DNA from: an uncultured Eubacteriales bacterium
GTDB lineage: Bacteria > Bacillota > Clostridia > Peptostreptococcales > Anaerovoracaceae
Reading direction: 5' to 3'
Assembly (NCBI GenBank): GCA_900542565.1
Contig: UQOC01000023.1
Coordinates: 1 to 31,889 of the forward strand
Length of the DNA stretch: 31,889 nucleotides
This document shows, piece by piece, positions 14,717 through 23,130 of this stretch; the stretch's first letter is position 1, and every line of letters starts with the position of its first letter. The notes beneath the pieces are model-generated. The model did no database searches, was not told where the DNA came from, and saw only the letters and a program-made list of their open reading frames with translations. The translations under genes were made by a program, and so were the position numbers.

Positions 14717-17392
14717 TCATCTTTTGCGTCTGTTGCAGGCAACTATACCTGTAGCGGCGCATCCTCCGGCAAGCATCAGAATAGTCCAGAATATGAGGTT
14801 CATATCATCGCCTGTCTTTGCATTGCTGCTGTCCTGTCCGGATGCATCGCCAGGATCTTCAGATCCTGCCGGATCATCAGTACCATCACCCGCAGGGTCA
14901 TACGCAAGGCTGCTGCCGCCGAAATACTGCATTCCTGCTGTACTATCAGCTGCAACTATCATCTCTGAAGTAAACGGCGACCCCTCGATTTCTCCGGCTT
15001 CATCATACATCTTGTCCCAGTCCGGTTCCCAGCTATCGCTGTCAAATATCAGTTCACCAAGGACCTTCATGGTGATTTGTGTACCATCAGGACTTGCCAT
15101 GAGATCACCCTCACAGTATACACTATCTGTATATCCGATCGCCTCAAAATCGCCGCCTGAAATGATGATATTTCCGCCTGTGCCGTCATCGGCCTTTACG
15201 GCACTGAAGCCGTTGGCAAATCCGGTATCCGAGGTTACAGGATAAACGCCGTCAGCCCGTACCTTACCGTCTTTTATAATGAGATTTCCGGCTTCTGCTC
15301 CGATGGCGGTGCTGCCCTTTTCAGCATATCCGCCGCCCGCTTCAACTACCGTATCCTTGCCTGTGATGGTAATATCGCCGGTCTCGCTGAAAATACCGCC
15401 CGAATACTCAGGTTCCACTCCGTCAACGGACGATAACGCCCCTGCGGCCGTCACCTTTCCGCCGCCTATTCTGATATCAGCATGAGCTCTGATACCGTCG
15501 GCTATGCCGTGCTCTGTCAGACCCACTTCGGCGACTACTTCGCCTCCGTTGATAGTGACGCTTCCGTCCTCGGCGCTTATGCCGGCGCTTCCAGCTGCGT
15601 CAGGCTCCGTATGGTTGACCGCCCTGCCGCCGTAGGCATTGACGCTGCCGCTCTCTATGGTGATATCGCCGGTCTCACTGAAAATACCGCTGCTGTAGTT
15701 GGCCTCACAGCCCAGTGCGTGCACCGTCGCATCGTCAATGATTATGTCTCCGGCGGCGCGGATACCGTCGCCGACGCTGCCTCCGTCAGCGGTTGTAAAT
15801 ACCGGGCTGTAGCCCTCTTCATAATACGGATCGAGGCCGGCTGCCAGTGCCGTCACATCGGCCTTATCCGTGATGGTGATATTTCCTCCCTCGGCGCTGA
15901 TACCGGCAATGCCGTTTTGACCGTAGCCGCTGTAGGCTTTGATGACCGTATCTTCACCGGAAATGGTGATATTGCCTGCGTCGCTGAAGATGCCGCCTCC
16001 GTATGCAGGGGCTTTCTCATAATCAGAGACTCCGTCGGCAGTTACCTGGCTGTCTGTTATGGTTATGTTATCCTTAGCGTAGATACCGTCTGCTCTGTTG
16101 CTGCCCACCCCGGCGCTGGCCGTTACTGTTGAGCCTGTGATGGTTATATTGTTCTCGGTGGTGTTGTTCATTGTAGCCTGGATCCCATAGCTTTCATCCG
16201 TGTCATCTGAGACCGCATTGCTTTGGGCCTTCACCTGGGAACTGTCGATCCGGATGCTTTCTGCTGTCCAGACTGCTCTGCTCCTCATCCCTTCACCGGC
16301 CTGAGCGTCCACCACTGCGCCGTTTTCTATCAGGACTCCGTCATAGCCGGAGATGGCTTCGCTGTCACGGATTTTGGCGCCGGATGAAACATCACCTGAT
16401 CTTGCTGTGAGATCTCCTCCCGACACGGTGAGCACATCGGCGCACTCGATACCGGTGCTCACTGACACATCATATTCTACATTTACATCGCCGCCGCTGG
16501 CTTCAACTGACACATCTTCCAATGTGAGATTGCCGGACGCATATATCCCGGATGAAGTCAGCCCGCGCTTGGCGTTTTCTTCCATAAGGGCTGAGGCCGA
16601 GGCGTTCAGAGTTCCTGAACCTGCGCCTTCTCTGATGGTCAGGTTGCCGCCGCTGTATATGGCAGCGGAAATGTCTGTTCCTGATAGCTGCGCCAGATCA
16701 TCTTCGAAAAACTCTCCGCTGACACTTACTGAGTTTTCGCCCTCAAGGACTATGGTCAGGTCGTTTTCCGCATATATGCCGTAAGGCATATCTTGTGCGC
16801 TGACGGATGCACCGCTCAATGTGAGAGTATTGGCCCGCTCATCATAGGAGACAGTTCCGTCTCCGAGCACATCGCCGGCATTGTCCGTGGTCACCCTGGT
16901 GCCGCCTACATACAGATTATATGCGCCTTCTTGGTAGGTGAGGCCAAAGCTGCATGTTTTTACAGGTTCTTCTATATCGGGCGAATATATTGCAAGCTGT
17001 CCATCCACATAAGCAAGCGTGTACTGTGTAGCAGGATTTTTCCAGCCTGCTTCATAGGTATCGGCCAGCTTGACCTCCAGGCCCCGGAGGATCTCCTCAA
17101 TGGTATCAGCCGGTCCCGTGATCTTTACTTCCCTTGTATGCGGGCCCGCTCCACTTATGGTGAAAGGATCTCCTTCGATAGTCACATCATCTGCATGATC
17201 CTCAAACCATGAGCTGAATTCCAGCTCAACGGTGTGTTCGCCCGGAACTCCATCCCCGTTCTGGTCTACCGTTATTTCTATCGGTATGGTGACCGTGACC
17301 TGTCCGCCGGGCTCTGCCGCAAAGGCTGCCGACGGCATCAGCGCCAGCACCATGCACAGGCTCAGCACTATGGCCGCAAATCGTTTTTTCAT
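14717..17392 (-). CDS. Secreted beta-helix repeat surface protein B with KTGD wall-sorting-like tail
   Basis: 891-aa exported protein. A signal peptide (MKKRFAAIV... ending AFAA, cleavage near residue 26) is followed by a unique N-terminal region of about 160 residues, then many short repeats of the type GxIxA-xxxITITxGxVTAxGG between about residues 190 and 800, which is the look of a right-handed parallel beta-helix. The C-terminal end has a D/G/S-rich spacer, SNAKTGDD, a hydrophobic stretch and NRRKR, a sortase-signal layout without the LP of LPxTG. Probably a wall- or membrane-anchored adhesin or carbohydrate-binding surface protein. I start at 17392 (AGGAGGGG directly upstream), not at the in-frame 17485, which lies inside the upstream gene. 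It overlaps that gene by ATGA. Confidence 0.85.
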   Translation of the reverse strand: MKKRFAAIVLSLCMVLALMPSAAFAAEPGGQVTVTIPIEITVDQNGDGVPGEHTVELEFSSWFEDHADDVTIEGDPFTISGAGPHTREVKITGPADTIEEILRGLEVKLADTYEAGWKNPATQYTLAYVDGQLAIYSPDIEEPVKTCSFGLTYQEGAYNLYVGGTRVTTDNAGDVLGDGTVSYDERANTLTLSGASVSAQDMPYGIYAENDLTIVLEGENSVSVSGEFFEDDLAQLSGTDISAAIYSGGNLTIREGAGSGTLNASASALMEENAKRGLTSSGIYASGNLTLEDVSVEASGGDVNVEYDVSVSTGIECADVLTVSGGDLTARSGDVSSGAKIRDSEAISGYDGVLIENGAVVDAQAGEGMRSRAVWTAESIRIDSSQVKAQSNAVSDDTDESYGIQATMNNTTENNITITGSTVTASAGVGSNRADGIYAKDNITITDSQVTADGVSDYEKAPAYGGGIFSDAGNITISGEDTVIKAYSGYGQNGIAGISAEGGNITITDKADVTALAAGLDPYYEEGYSPVFTTADGGSVGDGIRAAGDIIIDDATVHALGCEANYSSGIFSETGDITIESGSVNAYGGRAVNHTEPDAAGSAGISAEDGSVTINGGEVVAEVGLTEHGIADGIRAHADIRIGGGKVTAAGALSSVDGVEPEYSGGIFSETGDITITGKDTVVEAGGGYAEKGSTAIGAEAGNLIIKDGKVRADGVYPVTSDTGFANGFSAVKADDGTGGNIIISGGDFEAIGYTDSVYCEGDLMASPDGTQITMKVLGELIFDSDSWEPDWDKMYDEAGEIEGSPFTSEMIVAADSTAGMQYFGGSSLAYDPAGDGTDDPAGSEDPGDASGQDSSNAKTGDDMNLIFWTILMLAGGCAATGIVACNRRKR
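15356..15697 (-). repeat. Short DNA repeats encoding beta-helix turns in surface protein B
   Basis: A roughly 35-bp segment around ATATCGCCGGTCTC appears at about 15366-15400 and about 15660-15694 with few differences, and a more diverged version near 15963-15997. These are part of the coding repeats (SGGIFSETGDITI and variants) and could support recombination. Confidence 0.55.
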
Positions 17393-20300
17393 ATGCCCCT
17401 CCTGTTCTCTCTCTGTTTCCTCTTGCTCATATATACCGCCGATGTGAAAATTCCCGCTCCGGCTGCAACAAGCAGCGCTGTCCACATCAGGATATTGCTG
17501 TCATCGCCTGTCTTGGTGCTTTCCCCGGTCTGTCCGGCGTCTCCGTTCTGTGCACCGTCGCCGTTCTGGCCGCCGGTGCTGTCAGCCGGATCGTCAGGAT
17601 CGGTCGGATCTGCCGGATTATCAGGGTCAGCCGGATCCTCCGGATATGTTGAACCGTCGGTGGCACCCAGGTAGAGCTTGCCTTCGGTGAGTCCTCTCTC
17701 TATGACAGTTTCTTCTGTAAAAGGTGAACCGTCTATCTCGGCGGCGTCCTGATCCATCTTGTCCCAGGCAGGGCCGCTGGCATCTCCGCCTGTGATCCAG
17801 TTGTCCATGGTCCTTACGGTGATCCCGCCGCTTGCAGGCCTGATGACAAGGTCTCCCTCATAGTAGATACTGTCTGTGACCCCTGTCACGGATAGATACC
17901 CGCCGGAAATGATTATATTTCCGCCTGTGCCGTCGTCTTCATAAGTGTCTTTCAGTGCGCTGAGGCCGTTGGCAAGTCCCTCAAAGCCCGACGGGGCGCC
18001 GCTTGCGCCGTCGGCACGGACTGCACCGCTTTCTATGACGATATCTCCGCCGGTGGCCGCGATGGCTGTTATCCCCTCTCCTGCCACGCCGCCGCCTGCG
18101 TTTACGACAGTGTCTTCACCTGATACGGTAATGTCGCCTGCGTAGCTGAACAATCCGCCGGAATACTGCGGCATTACTCCGTCAGCAGAGGAAGAAGCTC
18201 CCGTTGCGGTCACTCTGCCGCCGGTTATGTTGATGTCGAGCAATGCCCATATGCCGTCTGCAGTCCAGGCCCCAGTCTGTCCTGCTTCCGCTGTGACATC
18301 GCCGCCGCTGATATTGACAGTTCCTGCGTTCATTCCTAAGCTCGCTGCCGTTTCAGGGTCAGAGGAGCACTCTGCGCTTCCGCCGAAAACATTCACGCTG
18401 CCGCTGCTTATGTTAATATTTTCTTCTGCATATATCCCGAAGCTGTAAGCATCCCAGGCTCCTGCGTTCGCCTCGCTGCCGGCCGCTTTGACTATGCTGT
18501 CGGTTATCGTAACATCCCAGTAGCTGTAGATGCCGGAACTCCCTGCGCTTCCGCTGCTGCTTGCGGCGGCGCTGCCTGCAGCTTCAACCTTGCTGCCGGT
18601 GATGACCAAATCATTGTAAGCCTCGATACCGGTGCTGTAAGCTCCCCAATCTCCTGCTGTCGTCTCACCTCCGGCCGCTGTTACCGTGCTGCCGGTGATG
18701 ATCACACCATCGTTGCTCTCAATGCCCCGGCTCCCTGCATAATCGCCGCTGACCGTGCCTCCCGCAGCTTCCACTGTGGTGTCGGTGATCATAATGTCGC
18801 CGTCAGCGCCGATACCTATACTTTCAACGAAGATTACCGGGTTCTCGCCTGCAACATTGCCGCCGCTTACATCCAGGCTGCCGCTGCCGGTGATGGTAAG
18901 TTCTCCTTCTTCTGCAAAAATACCATAACTGCTGAATGTATCTCTCTCCCCACCGCCGTCTGACGGACCTGTCACAGTGTTGCTGCCGATAAGTTCTACC
19001 GCAAGGCCGTACAGTTTATAGATGGCTGCAGCAGCTTCTCCATCATCAAATTCACAGGCTCCCTCAGTTATGGTCGCATTCCTGAGGGTCAGGGTCTGGC
19101 CGTCCCATCTGATATTGTAATTGCTTTCTCCGGCGCCTTCTGCCGTCACCGAGCCGTCCTCATCTGTCAGTGCATAGGCCGGTGATCCTACGCTTGCCGT
19201 CAGTTGCAGATCGCCCACACGAACATATGCTTCAACAGGCTGCGGCTCTCTTGGGTCTACCAGTTCACTGTGGAAGTATTTTGCTCCTTCGATGCTGTGA
19301 CATATATCTGTTTCTTCGGTAAACGGAGAGCCGCCTATCTCCTCGGCGCTTTCCGCATTTTCGCCTACTTTAACTTCGAGGGCCTGATCGGAAACGCCGG
19401 AGCTGACCCTGACCGGTTCATCTGTCAGGATCGCCTCGTCCTCGCCGTATGCTGTTACGGTGCTTGCGGATATCTCGATGACTTCCAGATGTTCGATACC
19501 ATAGCTTTCTGAAAACTCTGAACCCTCGGCCGTACCTCCGGTGGCTGTTACGGTGCTGCCGCCGGTGATGCTCATACCGCCTGAATCGTTCATATTATCG
19601 GCATCTATACCACCGCTTTCCGCATAGAGCGTTGCGTTTTCATCCTGGGAAATGATCTCAACACTGCCGCCGGTGGCTTCTACGCTGCCGCCGGCAATGC
19701 TGATCCCGCCGTAGGATTCTATGCCGATGCTTGCAGCATTTCCGCTGTTATTTGTTATCCCGCCGCCGGCAGCTGTCACTTTGCCGCCGGTGATGACGGT
19801 AGCGCCGTCAGCGCTGATACCCCTGCTGTAAGCAGAACCGTTTACGGTGCCAATATCTCCGCCGAAAGCATTGACGGTGCCGCTGCTGATGGTTATATTT
19901 CCTTCTTCTCCGGAATAAAGGCCATAACTTTGAACAAATTCATCGCCTGTCGTTTTAGTGATATCGCCGCCCCTTACATACAGAGTGCCGGTGCCGGAGA
20001 TGGTGATGCTGCCCTCGGAATAGATTCCGGAGGTTTCTGCGGCTCCTTCATCTGTAAGGGCTGGGCCTCGGACCGTGTTGCTGCCGACCAGCTCTATTTT
20101 CAGATCAGTCCCGCAGGAAATGGCAGTCACCGCGCCCTTATAATATCCCTGCGAATACCCTTGGGTTATCGTCGCATTATTTAAGGTCAGGGTGCTGCCG
20201 TCCCACCTGATATTGTAGCTGCTTTCACCAGCGCCCTCTGTCGTAACCGAGCCTCTGTCGTCTGTCAGGGCATAGGCCGGTTCTGCCTCGCTGCCGGTCA

Positions 20301-20412
20301 GCGCAACTCCGCCCACATGGATGGTGTCCCCGTCCGCCGCAAAGGCAGCCGTCGGTATCAGCGCCAGCACCATGCACAGGCTCAGCACTATGACCGCAAA
20401 TCGTTTTTTCAT
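17389..20412 (-). CDS. Secreted beta-helix repeat surface protein A with duplicated N-terminal module
   Basis: 1007-aa paralogue of the downstream gene. The signal peptide is almost identical, then come two copies of a module with AYALTD...GSVT.EGAGES.YNIRWDG.TLTL.NATIT (about residues 40-85 and 408-450), each leading into beta-helix-type ITGSTVTAAGG repeats. Residues about 915-970 are a Pro/Asp then Gly/Asn/Gln spacer (DPxxPADP type). The end STKTGDD + hydrophobic segment + SKRKQRENRRGI is a sorting-like signal with no LP. Expected at the cell surface; ligand unknown. SD AGGAGG nine bases before the ATG. It overlaps both neighbours by 4 bp, so the three genes form one tight operon. Confidence 0.87.
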   Translation of the reverse strand: MKKRFAVIVLSLCMVLALIPTAAFAADGDTIHVGGVALTGSEAEPAYALTDDRGSVTTEGAGESSYNIRWDGSTLTLNNATITQGYSQGYYKGAVTAISCGTDLKIELVGSNTVRGPALTDEGAAETSGIYSEGSITISGTGTLYVRGGDITKTTGDEFVQSYGLYSGEEGNITISSGTVNAFGGDIGTVNGSAYSRGISADGATVITGGKVTAAGGGITNNSGNAASIGIESYGGISIAGGSVEATGGSVEIISQDENATLYAESGGIDADNMNDSGGMSITGGSTVTATGGTAEGSEFSESYGIEHLEVIEISASTVTAYGEDEAILTDEPVRVSSGVSDQALEVKVGENAESAEEIGGSPFTEETDICHSIEGAKYFHSELVDPREPQPVEAYVRVGDLQLTASVGSPAYALTDEDGSVTAEGAGESNYNIRWDGQTLTLRNATITEGACEFDDGEAAAAIYKLYGLAVELIGSNTVTGPSDGGGERDTFSSYGIFAEEGELTITGSGSLDVSGGNVAGENPVIFVESIGIGADGDIMITDTTVEAAGGTVSGDYAGSRGIESNDGVIITGSTVTAAGGETTAGDWGAYSTGIEAYNDLVITGSKVEAAGSAAASSSGSAGSSGIYSYWDVTITDSIVKAAGSEANAGAWDAYSFGIYAEENINISSGSVNVFGGSAECSSDPETAASLGMNAGTVNISGGDVTAEAGQTGAWTADGIWALLDINITGGRVTATGASSSADGVMPQYSGGLFSYAGDITVSGEDTVVNAGGGVAGEGITAIAATGGDIVIESGAVRADGASGAPSGFEGLANGLSALKDTYEDDGTGGNIIISGGYLSVTGVTDSIYYEGDLVIRPASGGITVRTMDNWITGGDASGPAWDKMDQDAAEIDGSPFTEETVIERGLTEGKLYLGATDGSTYPEDPADPDNPADPTDPDDPADSTGGQNGDGAQNGDAGQTGESTKTGDDSNILMWTALLVAAGAGIFTSAVYMSKRKQRENRRGI
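19067..20280 (-). repeat. 116-bp direct repeat within surface protein A
   Basis: Copies at 19067-19182 and 20165-20280 have equal length and clear similarity, and encode the duplicated NIRWDG.TLTL module. This is an internal tandem duplication of about 1.1 kb period within the gene. Confidence 0.7.
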
Positions 20413-20744
20413 GGCTTCGTTTCCTCCTTCTTTTCTCTTTCTGGTTGAGGTTTTTCGCCGGCTCTCATCTTCTCATGTCCGCACACTCCCAGCAGCGTAC
20501 CTGCTGTCTGGCTGTAGTAGCGGCAGGAGCCGCAGTCGACACATTCAGTCTCACCCTTCGCCGGCTGTGAATACCGGCATGCGTCTTCAATGGTAAGCAT
20601 TATGGGCCTGCCTTCCGGAGTGAACACCGGATTGGCGATAAAACTGCGGTAATCTTCCAGATACCTGTGGGAATATTCGTCCCAGACCACGGGTATCTCT
20701 AGGGGCATACCGCCGATCTCATACAGATTGGCTTTTTTATCCAT
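20409..20744 (-). CDS. Small cysteine-rich protein heading the surface-protein operon
   Basis: 111 aa, no signal peptide, not recognised. Residues 1-50 include IPVVWDEYSHRYLEDYRSFIANP. A cysteine group follows: Cys56, then Cys68-x2-Cys71-x2-Cys74-x13-Cys88, with His90 next to the last. CVDCGSC resembles a metal or Fe-S site and could hold zinc or a cluster. The C-terminus is Lys/Glu/Pro-rich. SD AGGCGG lies eight bases before the ATG. The stop overlaps the start of surface protein A (ATGA), so its expression is tied to the two exported proteins; it may be a cytoplasmic redox sensor or maturation factor, but nothing here proves it. The activator-type element at 20842-20870 lies upstream. Confidence 0.75.
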   Translation of the reverse strand: MDKKANLYEIGGMPLEIPVVWDEYSHRYLEDYRSFIANPVFTPEGRPIMLTIEDACRYSQPAKGETECVDCGSCRYYSQTAGTLLGVCGHEKMRAGEKPQPEREKKEETKP

Positions 20745-20815
20745 TTCTCATCCGCCTTTCTCCTGTAGGGATGCAAGGGTGACGCCCTTTGCCGGGCGGC
20801 GTATGTCTTGTCTTT

Positions 20816-20870
20816 ATTATATAGAAGCGTGAAAGTCATTTCTATTACCCGTTTTGGCCTCTAAAATGGG
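20816..20870 (-). promoter_or_regulatory. Activator-type promoter: 29-bp element (site A) 20 bp from TATAAT
   Basis: Element CTATTACCCGTTTT...AAAATGGG at 20842-20870 contains the dyad CCCGTTTT-N7-AAAATGGG (20848-20870). On the minus strand exactly 20 bp separate it from TATAAT (20816-20821). The -35 position holds TAGAAA, a poor hexamer, as expected for an activator-dependent promoter. It shares 25 of 29 positions with site B at 25778-25806, which has the same 20-bp distance to its -10. It drives the Cys-rich protein and surface-protein genes. Confidence 0.7.
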
Positions 20871-20980
20871 GGAGGAATATGGCTTTTCCAGGTTTTTTCT
20901 GCGGTTTTATGCGGACTTTCCGGTGTTTTTCTGTTCTGCGGGCGATGACCTACTATTCGGTGTTCGGAAGAGTTCCGTAT

Positions 20981-21697
20981 TTACATGAGCGGCATGACCG
21001 CTTCCGGATCGTATTCTTCTCCTCCGGTCTTATATACTATCATGCCGCAGTGGTCAACCCCGGTGAAAGGAGTCTGATCGTCCACATAGTCGGCGCTGTC
21101 ATGCCAGCGGTATTCCAGGTCAGTCCATGTCATTTGAGTATATGTCCCCGCCGTGGACGGATCCATGAACAGTACACGGCTGTCGCTGTAGCCGCAGGCG
21201 ATGGCCCAGTGTCCTGCCGACCAGTGATCTATATAATCTTCACCATCGAAATATTCTATTTCTCCGGACTCCGTTTCGTGGTAATCCCATGCCTGGATAG
21301 GCAGTATGACAACTCCGCCTTCGTCAATGACAGCTTTTATGTCATCTGAGGTCATTTCTTCCTGCCATGTTACATCCAGAAGCCCTGTGCCGTTCATGTA
21401 ATCCATGATGCTCTGGTAGCTTGTACCGTTTTCCGGAGTGGTGCCGCAGTCCTCCATCAGATATTCATCGTTTATATCAAGGTCATAGGAGGCCCACCTG
21501 AGCAGGCTATGCATGGCGGCCACTCCGCATGAGTATGTGGTCCCCTGCCGTATGAGCGGTATCCTGACGACTTTGTCAAAATCGGAAAGGGTAAGCTGCC
21601 CTTCATCCGCTGCGCTTTCATTCTGGTCTGTACATCCGGCAAAAAGTCCTGCTGCCATCAAGATGCTCAATAAGCAGGCACATATTTTTTTCATCAT
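20981..21697 (-). CDS. C39-like papain-fold lipoprotein (putative cysteine peptidase)
   Basis: 238-aa exported lipoprotein: hydrophobic signal ending LFAGC (lipidated Cys22). The mature part has the landmarks of the peptidase C39-like group: Gln51 and Cys57 in RQGTTYSCG, His163 in GHWAIACGY and Asp179 in FMDPSTAG, so a Cys-His-Asp triad is complete. It would act outside the membrane, cutting peptides or isopeptide or peptidoglycan-type bonds. SD GAGGAG nine bases before the first ATG; a second ATG follows directly. It lies 18 bp after the YfcC-2 gene and is the last gene of the peptidase operon. No clear terminator separates it from the surface-protein operon. Confidence 0.85.
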   Translation of the reverse strand: MMKKICACLLSILMAAGLFAGCTDQNESAADEGQLTLSDFDKVVRIPLIRQGTTYSCGVAAMHSLLRWASYDLDINDEYLMEDCGTTPENGTSYQSIMDYMNGTGLLDVTWQEEMTSDDIKAVIDEGGVVILPIQAWDYHETESGEIEYFDGEDYIDHWSAGHWAIACGYSDSRVLFMDPSTAGTYTQMTWTDLEYRWHDSADYVDDQTPFTGVDHCGMIVYKTGGEEYDPEAVMPLM

Positions 21698-21715
21698 TAT
21701 TTCCGTCTCCTCACA

Positions 21716-23116
21716 TCAGGAATAGTTTATCATCGTAGCTATCACTATCATTATTATCTGCAGTGCCAGTATCATGCCGAACAGCGGAGTCACGAACTTG
21801 TACCATTTCTGGATAGGTATACCCATGAGCCCGCATTCAGTGGCCACTGATGTAGGCCAGAAAATGTTGGAGAATCCGTCTCCAAACTGGTATGCGAGCA
21901 CAGCTATCTGCCTGCTCAGTCCTACCGAATCGGCCAGAGGAGCCATTATAGGCATTGTAACTGCTGCATTGGCTGAGCCGGAAGGTATGAAGAAATTGAT
22001 TATATTCTGGACCAGCACCATTCCGACGGCAGCCACCTCTCTCGGCAGACCCTGGAGCATATTCGTCAGATAATATATGACTGTATCGGTTATATTTCCC
22101 TGTTCCATGACTATGCTCATTGACCGGGCTACTCCCACGGCAAGAGCGCCAAATATGACTTCAGAAGATGCTTTCACCAGAAATACACATACCTGGCTGA
22201 GATTGTATCCGCCCACCAGCCCGACCACAAAGGACATGACCAGGAAAAGCGCCGAAAGCTGCGGCAGATACCAGCCAAGCTGAGTCGTACCGTATACAAG
22301 TATCCCAATGGTAAGGACGAAAAGTCCGATTATCCCCTTCTGCCTTGCTGTAAACGGCAGCGCCTCCATCTGCTCGCGGCTCATCCCTTCATCCATGCTG
22401 AATGTCACATCTTTTACGATCGACCTGGCCGGGTCTGCCTTTACCCTGCGGGCATAAAAGATAAGATACCCTATGGCAAGACCCTCAAACAGTATCAGGC
22501 ACACTATACGGAAAACCAGGCCCGAACCCGGCGGCACCTGGGCTATCCCCTGGGCTATACCTATGGTAAAGGGGTTCAGGGTTGCTGCGGCAAATCCGGT
22601 AGCAACGCCCAAAACAACGGCTGCTCCGCCTACCAGTCCGTCATATCCCATGGCTATGCCTATTCCAATGAACATGGGGAGCAGGCCATAAGTCTCTTCA
22701 TACAGCCCAAATGTGGATCCGCATACTCCCAGCAGAGCCATAAACACAGGAAATATGAGCCATTCCTTGCCGCGCATTTTTTTAATCAGCGCTCCCATAC
22801 CTCCAAAGAATGCCCCTGTTTCAATGAGCATGTACACCAGCCCGTAAGCAAAGAATATGAAAAAAATTATATCTGCGCTCTGGACCATGCCTTCTACTAT
22901 GGCCATCACCATTCCGCCTGGGCCCACAGGAGTCTGCTCTATAAATTCAAAGGAATCGCTCAGTACGACCATCTGGCCATCTGCGTCCTCTATCCGCTGA
23001 TATTGTCCGGCAGGTATTATGTAGGTCAGGACTGTTACAAACACGAGTATTATGCCTATGATCACATAAGTATGGGGAAATTCAAACTTTTTCCTTTTTT
23101 CTTTTACAGTTTCCAT
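21716..23116 (-). CDS. YfcC-family permease 2 in the peptidase operon
   Basis: 466-aa membrane protein with about 12 hydrophobic segments; VLTYIIPAGQYQR marks the end of the first. The second half carries FFIPSGSANAAVTMPIM and YQFGDGFSNIFWP, the counterparts of the SGSGKA and GDGITN blocks in the first YfcC gene of the window. Likely carries di- or tripeptides, amino acids or related carboxylates; substrate unproven. SD AGGCGGTG just before the ATG. It is 14 bp from the PepV-like gene upstream and 18 bp from the C39-like gene downstream, so it sits in the middle of a peptidase operon. Confidence 0.92.
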   Translation of the reverse strand: METVKEKRKKFEFPHTYVIIGIILVFVTVLTYIIPAGQYQRIEDADGQMVVLSDSFEFIEQTPVGPGGMVMAIVEGMVQSADIIFFIFFAYGLVYMLIETGAFFGGMGALIKKMRGKEWLIFPVFMALLGVCGSTFGLYEETYGLLPMFIGIGIAMGYDGLVGGAAVVLGVATGFAAATLNPFTIGIAQGIAQVPPGSGLVFRIVCLILFEGLAIGYLIFYARRVKADPARSIVKDVTFSMDEGMSREQMEALPFTARQKGIIGLFVLTIGILVYGTTQLGWYLPQLSALFLVMSFVVGLVGGYNLSQVCVFLVKASSEVIFGALAVGVARSMSIVMEQGNITDTVIYYLTNMLQGLPREVAAVGMVLVQNIINFFIPSGSANAAVTMPIMAPLADSVGLSRQIAVLAYQFGDGFSNIFWPTSVATECGLMGIPIQKWYKFVTPLFGMILALQIIMIVIATMINYS

Positions 23117-23130
23117 TTTTTCACCGCCTT

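Larger units (their letters stand above)
17316..20412 (-). repeat. 77-bp direct repeat covering the signal-peptide codons of both surface proteins
   Basis: Copies at 17316-17392 and 20336-20412 differ at 4 of 77 positions. Identity is higher than in the rest of the two genes, which suggests recent duplication or gene conversion. Confidence 0.8.

Noticed and set aside
14717..20412. Repeat-rich DNA as a CRISPR or mobile element
   Set aside because: The repeats are in frame within intact beta-helix genes and vary in length, as expected of coding repeats.
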